NCBI GenBank assembly: GCA_030847615.1
Contig: JAUMIR010000005.1
Location: 79,394,492-79,458,491 of the forward strand
Reading direction: 5' to 3'
DNA from: Gambelia wislizenii
Lineage: Eukaryota; Chordata; Lepidosauria; Squamata; Crotaphytidae
DNA length: 64,000 bases
Positions 57,516 through 64,000 of the stretch are shown here, piece after piece. The notes beneath the pieces are model-generated. The model did not search any database and was not told the DNA's origin. It saw only the letters and a program-made list of their open reading frames with translations. Position 1 is the stretch's first letter. Each line of letters begins with the position of its first letter. A program made the translations under genes and the position numbers.

Positions 57516-59479
57516 GAAATGACTTGAAGCTTTCCACATGCTTCCACCCCAAGGGACAAGAGCAAGAACAGCACAAAAGGGCCAAGAAGCAGCTACAGAC
57601 AGCACAGAAGACCATATTATGGTACCCAAAACTGAGGCCAAATGCCACTCTTAAATAGCAATTCCCCTGGCTTCTGCAGGTTTGCTGCATGATTGCAGCC
57701 GGCTGTGTCTGCTAGCTTGGCCCTGGTTCTTCCAAGACTCCCACAGCCAGGGCCTGAGTCTGCAAAGAGGCTGTGTTGGCTGCTGCAGCCAGGGACGTAG
57801 TCCAGCAAGGAGAGGCAGATCCTGACACCTAAAGAAACCAATCAGCACACTAAAAACGGCAACATATCCAAGAGAATTATATATATAGATCGCACCAGCT
57901 CCATAACCATGCCACTCAGTGTATGCATGCCTTTCATTTTTTCTTTTTCTTTTTGCCACGATTGTGTCTTTACAGGAAAATGATTTTAAAAATCATTTCC
58001 CCATAACTACGCAAGTGCAGCCAAAAAAAGTCGGGGGGGGGAGGCACAGAGAAAAGGCAATTTTTGCAAGCTTGGAACAGCAAGTAGGAGAGGAAAGAGA
58101 AGAGGGGAGGAGAGGAAGTCAGGAGGCCCCCTCATGCCATGTGACTTCCTTCATATTACTACTCCCATAGCAGCGATATTGGGAGTGACTGACATGTTTT
58201 CCTTGTTAATTATTACATGTGCTACAGAAGCAGATGAACAGCAGGACAACAATGGGATAGAGATGATATCATGCGATAAGTAAGGGCCACATCTACTACT
58301 ATCCTGCTGTGTTTCTGGAATATGAGCCATGTGTGATAATGTCCCATATCGCTGAGTTACTTTCAATTTTTGTAGAGGAATAAGGGGGCAGGAGAAGAAA
58401 AGGTGGAAAGATCCCTAAGCTGATCAGTTTGCATCTCAGAGATGTTGAGCTAGGTGGATAAGAGATGAGGAGACTTTAAGTCACTGAAAACTAATTAATC
58501 CTATCACTGTTGTACCATCTTAAAGTATCTTTACCTCTTTAAGTGCTTAGCATTGTTGCATTTCAAACACATCAGGGGTGGGGATAATACCATCTATGGT
58601 TTTTATGCTAGCCCCATCTCCCAATTTTGGGCCATCCCAGGAAACATCCAAAGTCCAAAGACACCCCCCCCCTTCCATAATTAAAAATAAATCTTTTGGA
58701 ATGAAAGAAACCACCCTCCAAACACCCAAACTGTCATAATAATGATTTGCTCCTCACTGCCTCCCACAACCCTCCATTCTGCACCCCCATTTTTTAAAAA
58801 AGAAAAAAACCAAATGGTCTATTTTTTGTCCAAAATGAGAAGTAGTGTCACATCACTTTCAGGTCAGGTGAAATTTGTTCAAATGGCTCCCTGAGGATAC
58901 AGCAGCAAAAATGGTCCCCAGAGCCCCCCTCCCCACAGTTCTATATGATGGTGAACTTTATATAATGCTGAATCGGATCCTTTATGGCTCCTTTTATGTT
59001 CTTAGGAACAATTTAGGATTTCTTTTCGGTTTCCATATTGCTTTAATTGCTGGTAACAGTTAAGTATGATATGTTGGTCTTGCCAATAAGAGCAGATTGG
59101 TGCTAATGCTTTGGCCCTCACAGGACAGTTGGAGAGTCTGAATGAGGAATGTTAATAACACATACTTAAAATAACCACAGTTCTGCTTAATAAGAAAGCT
59201 AGACTTAAGTGAAACTAAACTAACCAAAAACTCCTATAAAAGTGGAAATTATCCTAGTAAAGTCATTTTAAAAACCTCTTAATAAAGCTCATAAAAAATA
59301 GTAATGTCTAATAGACCTAGCAGAAACTGAGGAAATGAAGCAGCCACCTTCAGTGAAGCAGCAAAACGGCCACACTCCTTTGTGACACTACTTTATTCTG
59401 GCCTCAAATCAGAAATTAAAGTTACTGGTGTGTGAGATCAGTCCCTTCATGTTCAGACTTATTATGGGATCTATGCTAC
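57516..59479. other. No gene seen apart from the possible MITE end at 58160-58344
   Basis: G8 run at 58034 and C9 run at 58664; otherwise unrecognised. Confidence 0.5.
58160..58344. mobile_element. Probable partial family A MITE
   Basis: The right end GCCATGTGTGATAATGTCC matches the terminus of family A, and about 180 bp inward are loosely similar. No left end was found. Confidence 0.4.
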
Positions 59480-59930
59480 CGAAGTTATTGTTATTACTAT
59501 TTTATTCATTTACAGTATACCCTGTGTTTCTCCTAATAATGGGACTCAAGCCAGCTGATAACATGTTTAAAACAATACAAAAGTAAAAATAATAACCTAA
59601 ATATAAAATTTTTAAAAAACAATTTGTAAGTTAAAATGTTAAACATTAAAAATACTAAAATACATTTTAAAACTCTATAAAAACCCTTTAAAGTCTTAAA
59701 AACAGCACCACACTGCCTTAGAAGCCCAGCCCTTGTTTGTAAAAACCTGATGGCACAAAAATGTTTTAACCTGCTGCCAAAAGGCGAGCAAGGACGGAGC
59801 TATCCTCTCTGGGGAGGGAGTTCCAAAGTCTGGGAGCAGCTACCAAGAAAGCCTGCTCCCTTTTCCCCACCAAATGAGCCTGAAAAGGTAGTGGTACAGA
59901 GAGAAAGTTCCTACTTAGTCATATCCAGTT
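59480..59930 (-). mobile_element. Probable L2-like LINE fragment, minus strand
   Basis: GGAGGGAGTTCCAAAGTCTG and the following GGAGCAGCTACCAAGAAAGC are blocks often seen in squamate LINE 3' regions. The A+T-rich part at 59560-59700 would be its 3' side. The clade is uncertain. Confidence 0.45.
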
Positions 59931-60023
59931 ATTTACTTTTCCCCAGTATACCCCACGAAGCATGATAGTTCTGTGGTAGTAGCAGTGTTGTTTTCAATAG
60001 AAAACTGTTAACATACTGTGACT

Positions 60024-61162
60024 AGGGCCTTGTCTACACCGGCCACCAGCTACCCACTGGTATATTCTGGACATGGATCAGGCCTGTTGCTCCCCCATTA
60101 CCTCCATAGAATGGAGTCTGCACTGACACACTGGCCCATCTCTGCAGCTGCTGCTGCTGCTGTACGCATCACACTCTCCAAACCCAGGAAGGGAACTCGC
60201 AGCAAGGGTCAGCCTTGGTCACACACTGCAGTCCTGCTTCCTGGCTTCAGAGAGCATAATAATGGAAATTTTCACCTGGGAACAACAAAAGTGTTCCCCT
60301 CTCGCAATTTCCTCTCCCATCCCTCTCCTGTCCCTATAATGACATAAAATAAAAAGTTTTCAGACCTACCTTGTTCATGCCTCGTTCCCTCAGCAGGGCA
60401 GCCCAGGAGTGAAAGGAGCTCAAACGAAGCTCCTTTCACTTCCTGGATTGAAATCCCGGCGGCTTTCATGAGAAGATGAGAGCACGGGAAATTCAAACTG
60501 TAAAAGGAAAATACACATCAAAAAGTTACACTAAGCACCTAAACACACTTAAAACTTTACAAGTAACCCAGGGAGGGTACAAAAAAGTGTGTCACTTACC
60601 TTGATGTCCCGATCTCACCCAGAAGTTTCTGGCACGGACCTCCCATTGAGGCTGGCATTGTGCCAGAGTAATGGGGCACCTTTTCACTTGCAGGGCATTC
60701 CATTACAGAAGCGGAACGTGGGATCCAGTGATGGCTTAGCCCATCAATAAAAAGCAGCGCTAGTGTAATGGCAGCAGAGCGGGAGCATGACAACATGGGA
60801 ACAACGTCTTCTGAAAGGGAAGCCCTTTAGTGATCTCCTGGCATTATTATCACACCATATTTAGCACGTCCGATAATCCCCACAGACAGAAGCAGTGGCA
60901 GCTGCAGAGACAGAGGTGGCATGGCAACCTGCAGACCAATGGGGCCCAATCTGGTTTTTCCAAAAAGAAGTGTTTTTTCCCAGACAGTTTGCTGAAACAT
61001 TTCAACAGGCTTTACCCCATCTCCCGCAACTTAGCCCCATCTTTGCCCTGGGCATTGTGAGGACTGCCCGAGGCAAAACAGGGCAAAAGCCCTGCATCAT
61101 TTGGACTGCATGGTTCCAAGATGGGGGCAAGATGGAGTAAATAGCCCATCTAGACAAAGCCT
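60024..61162. mobile_element. hAT-like element, split by a family H MITE
   Basis: Ends AGGGCCTTGTCTACACC and ATCTAGACAAAGCCT. The inner part (GGACTGCCCGAGGCAAAACA, AAGATGGGGGCAAGATGG) matches 16257-16775. Minus the nested copy at 60264-60881 its length is about 520 bp, like the other copy. A (CTG)n run occurs at 60145-60163. Confidence 0.68.
60264..60881. mobile_element. Harbinger-like MITE (family H), inside a hAT-like element
   Basis: Same orientation as 1046-1687. The left end is degraded (GGAAATTTTCACC); the right end reads CCGATAATCCCC. Flanking segments 60024-60263 and 60882-61162 together match the element at 16257-16775, so this copy is nested. Confidence 0.8.
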
Positions 61163-61704
61163 GGCATGCTGATACAGTTTTTTTACTAAGCAGACCTTCT
61201 ACTGAGTCATCCTTTTTCTTTTTCAAATTAAATAAGCACATGAACTGGTCCAGTCATGTAAGGCAAGTATTGCATTGATCCCACTTCATGCTAAAGCTCT
61301 GTACACTACTGAGGATCCTGTGAGAGCCCAAGGATTGGCACTGCATCCAAAGACATATAGAAAACCTACATGAAGTGACAGTATGTTAACTCACTCTTAG
61401 TAAGCTCTCGTGTATTTAGAAGGCCCACCGAAAACAACAGCATTCTGTCGGGGGAAACGTTATACAAAATGATCAGTATGAAACTTGACCTGATGGACAT
61501 TTAAACTGATCCACAAGGATCCTTCTTATGTTCCAATAATTATGTGCTTAGTTCAAATTTCTGTGTTGATAATTTTATTAGAATTTTATTAGAATGCTAG
61601 GTCGTGAGCTCTAGGCTTTTCAATTTTATAGAAAAAGACCAAATGGAGTGTCATTCACAGTGGGTCATTTTAATCCTGATCCAGAAGAGCCTGTTGCTAA
61701 GGGA
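61163..61704. other. No gene seen
   Basis: Unrecognised A+T-rich DNA. Confidence 0.55.
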
Positions 61705-61709
61705 ATAGG

Positions 61710-62127
61710 TGTTGGGCGTGTTACAAAATAGTACAGTAGAGTTGTGGAGTTAAAAAATAGCGCTTTACTCAGCTGAGTGTAAGACAAAAAAAAATGTAAA
61801 AACAAAGAATATAGCATCATGGCTAAACACAAAAACAGTACAGCATAACTTCCTGCATACCTGCAGTACTATACCTTCATAGCAAGGAGAAAACCTTACT
61901 TCCCAGCAACAGGCTTCTAACCAGCATAGAGAGTAATACACTCTCCATACCCCAAGCAGACTCCCAATGCAATTATACACTACTAAGTGGCTATCAAGTC
62001 CACCTGGCCTAATTAGCTGACTGCATCATTAATTACTGGAGCTGGCTTATTATCATGGACTCCACCTGCCACTTTGCTATACCTTCATCCAGTCACAACT
62101 TAGTATGCAAACTGGCATACCCTGACA
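61710..62127. mobile_element. Solo LTR, 418 bp, with 5-bp target duplication
   Basis: Starts TGTTGGGCG and ends CCCTGACA, giving inverted TGTTGGG... / ...CTGACA termini. ATAGG is repeated exactly on both sides (61705-61709, 62128-62132). No internal region or second LTR is present, so the element collapsed by LTR-LTR recombination. It is not the same sequence as the copia LTR. Orientation and superfamily (gypsy-like or retroviral) are undecided. Confidence 0.75.
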
Positions 62128-62365
62128 ATAGGAGAGATAATTTTTGCCAATTTTCCCTTCCTTCCAAACTTTTGGAGCAGATTTTGAGGGCTACAAGGAG
62201 AAGAAGGAATTACTGGCAATGGTGAGTAGTGGCTTCCACATCAAATGAATGGTGATTCTGCTGTGGGTTTCAGTCTGCATGTAAAAAAGAGGTATTCAAG
62301 GTGCAAAACACTCATCCCCAAATAGATTAAGAACCTTGGATAGTTCCTTCAAATATTCAGATTAA

Positions 62366-62695
62366 GGACTTTTCAGATACCTTAAAACCCATCAGGGGAG
62401 GTTGGGAGAGGTATGCGGCTATCCCGCAGCAGGGGGTCAGTTTCGGACGATGCCATCCCCTCCTGTCATCGTCTGTGTTGCTCCTGTGTTCAATTGAAGG
62501 CAAAGGCACTACTTTTTACTCACGAAACCCTTCCGTGAGTAAAAAGCAGCACCTTTTCCTTCAATCGAACATGGAAGCAACAGGGACAATGATGGGAGAG
62601 GGACAGCATTGTCCGAAACTGACCCCCTGCCGCGGGATAGCCGCGTACCTCTCCCAACCTCCCCTGACAGGTTTTAAGGCATCTGAAAAAGTTCC
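62366..62695. repeat. Near-perfect palindrome, MITE-like
   Basis: 330 bp that fold back on themselves almost completely. The left arm (62366 to about 62530) and right arm (about 62531-62695) are roughly 90% complementary, e.g. CTTTTTACTCACG on the left against CGTGAGTAAAAAG on the right. Ends GGACTTTTCAGATACC and GGCATCTGAAAAAGTTCC relate it to the Harbinger-like families here. TAA lies at both sides with a one-base offset. No coding capacity. Confidence 0.85.
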
Positions 62696-62933
62696 ATAAT
62701 TGAGAGTGGACTCACCACCATCTGAACATGGAACTGACAATCATTACTGCTTACTTATAATCAACTCTACCCATCCTGTTAGCAGAGGTTTCTACTGGAC
62801 AAAAACCCTTATTGTGAATGGGAGGGCAGCAATAGATGCAACCCATTCTTTCTGCTGGATAGCATGTAACCTCCAAAATGAGTTACAGAGTTTGGGATTT
62901 TTGTGAAAGTATTTCCATGGGAATTTCTCTTGT

Positions 62934-63039
62934 TGTTATGTACCTTCAGAGTGACTCTGACCTGTGGCAATCCAGTCATAAGGTTTCCTTAGCAAGATTT
63001 ATTGAGGAGATTTGCCATTGCCTTCCTCTGAGAGAGCGT
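62934..63039 (-). mobile_element. Sauria-type SINE, 3' half, split by a MITE
   Basis: Tail half of a minus-strand SINE (GTTATGTACCTTCAGAGTGA through CTTCCTCTGAGAGAGCGT). It stops exactly where the MITE at 63040 begins and resumes at 63795. Confidence 0.8.
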
Positions 63040-63794
63040 GGACATTATCACACAAGGCTATAATCAAGTGATTATGATGGGATGGTAGCACAAATGGGCT
63101 TCTGTTATCAGACGACATCATCCTCCTCCTGTGTTTAGTCCATGCACCACCTGTTAGTAAGGCACCACTTTTAATTAATGGGGGAAAGCTGTCAATACCC
63201 CTTAATATCACTCTTTTCATGGTATTGACAAGTGTGTGGTAATCACATCCCACTGTAATCACTTGATTCCTGTGTGAATGGGTGGTCCTCTTCTCCCCCT
63301 CCCCTTTCCCAATGAGAACACATAATTAGACTTCCGGGGGAGAATGTGAAGAGGACTTACTGATGCTCTTTTAATCAATGTCACCTTTTCTTGATAACTT
63401 TTTATGTTCGTTTAAGTGTTTATGTGTGAAGTTCTTTGGTTATTTATTTGTTTTTAGTATTTTAGAGTGAAGTCATGTCTTCTCACAAGATCAGCCCAAA
63501 TCTCACCCATGCAAAATCATGGAAGTAAGAGAAAAAAATTCTTAAAGGTGCATGCACCGGCCAGCAGGATGCATTAATACTCTGTCTTTAGAAGGCAATG
63601 CGATGACAAGTGTTACTACAGCATGAGTTTCAATCTCATTCTTAAATTGCTAGTGGTGGTCATGCTATAATTCCGTGGTGGTAGTATTGCGCAATTACAG
63701 CAACGTGCGATAATGACTGTAATTATGCCACTATGTTTCCACTTTCCTCAATCATGGAATTACAGTGGTTTTACATGCTAGTCTGATAATGTCC
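63040..63794. mobile_element. Complete MITE of family A, inside a SINE
   Basis: 755 bp with ends GGACATTATCACAC and CTGATAATGTCC. Its insertion split a Sauria-type SINE; the flanks CGT (left) and TGT (right) against the SINE's single TGT give a 3-bp target duplication with one later change. This supports PIF/Harbinger ancestry. No transposase. Confidence 0.86.
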
Positions 63795-63905
63795 TGTGAC
63801 TTGCCCAAGGTCACCCAGCAGTTTTCCATGGCTGAGTGGGAAAATGAACTGAGGTCTCTTTGAGTTCTAGTCAAGCACTCAAACTACTACTTTGTGCTGG
63901 CTCAT
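63795..63905 (-). mobile_element. Sauria-type SINE, 5' (head) half, split by a MITE
   Basis: Continues the SINE of 62934-63039 from TGTGACTTGCCCAAGGTCAC to the tRNA-like head ending GCTGGCTCA. Joined across one TGT the two halves give the uninterrupted family sequence. Confidence 0.8.
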
Positions 63906-64000
63906 GATAATTTCTCTTACATTCTTCTGAAGTGAATGGGACCTGCCCAGACTACAGTTGTACACAGACTACAGTTGTTCTACAGTGTATAATGTTTGGG

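Noticed and set aside
56606..57527. 243- and 154-codon frames rich in His, Thr and Pro
   Set aside because: They result from the CA-rich tandem array and purine-rich DNA, not from a protein gene.
62366..62695. MicroRNA gene
   Set aside because: A palindrome of this length is better explained as a MITE; no evidence of processing is available.

Overview
The window looks like repeat-rich intergenic or intronic DNA from a squamate reptile (lizard or snake, possibly Iguania). That placement rests on the repeats: Sauria-type tRNA-derived SINEs with an RTE/BovB-like tail, a 5S rRNA-derived SINE with a similar tail, reptilian CR1 and L2-like LINE 3' ends, and many hAT, Harbinger-like, mariner and Tigger/pogo-like DNA elements. 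I see no host exon, rRNA gene or tRNA gene that I can support. Almost every open frame is a chance frame or transposon coding sequence.

The centrepiece (26016-31576) is a complete, apparently intact Ty1/copia LTR retrotransposon. It has two 673-bp LTRs that read identically, perfect 5-bp target-site duplications (TGGGC), a polypurine tract and one uninterrupted 1321-residue Gag-Pol frame carrying zinc knuckle, protease, integrase, reverse transcriptase and RNase H. Its primer-binding site matches an internal (anticodon-arm) part of initiator tRNA-Met, as in Drosophila copia, not a tRNA 3' end. It looks very young and potentially active.

Layout: 0-6.3 kb holds a Harbinger-like MITE (1046-1687), a MITE split by a CR1 insertion (3156-4290), SINEs joined to a LINE tail (4726-5206), a long hairpin repeat (5502-5797) and a composite repeat (5824-6262). 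7.1-10.1 kb holds a 5'-truncated LINE on the minus strand, a 5S-derived SINE and a CpG-rich hAT-like element. 10-26 kb is mostly plain A+T-rich DNA with scattered MITEs. 26-31.6 kb is the copia element. 31.9-36.7 kb holds Harbinger-like and Tigger-like MITEs and a decayed mariner transposon. 41.1-41.6 kb is a hAT element with another hAT MITE nested in it. 44.8-47.4 kb holds a MITE inside a MITE and a LINE copy bounded by a 52-bp duplication. 54.2-54.65 kb is a second copy of the composite repeat. 57.1-57.5 kb is a variable tandem array. 60-61.2 kb is a Harbinger-like MITE inside a hAT-like element, 61.71-62.13 kb is a solo LTR, 62.37-62.70 kb is a near-perfect palindrome, and 62.9-63.9 kb is a SINE split by a 755-bp MITE.

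The parts do not form a host pathway. What links them is insertion history: nested copies give a relative order, and the copia element appears to be among the most recent arrivals. All family names come from sequence recognition without database searches.
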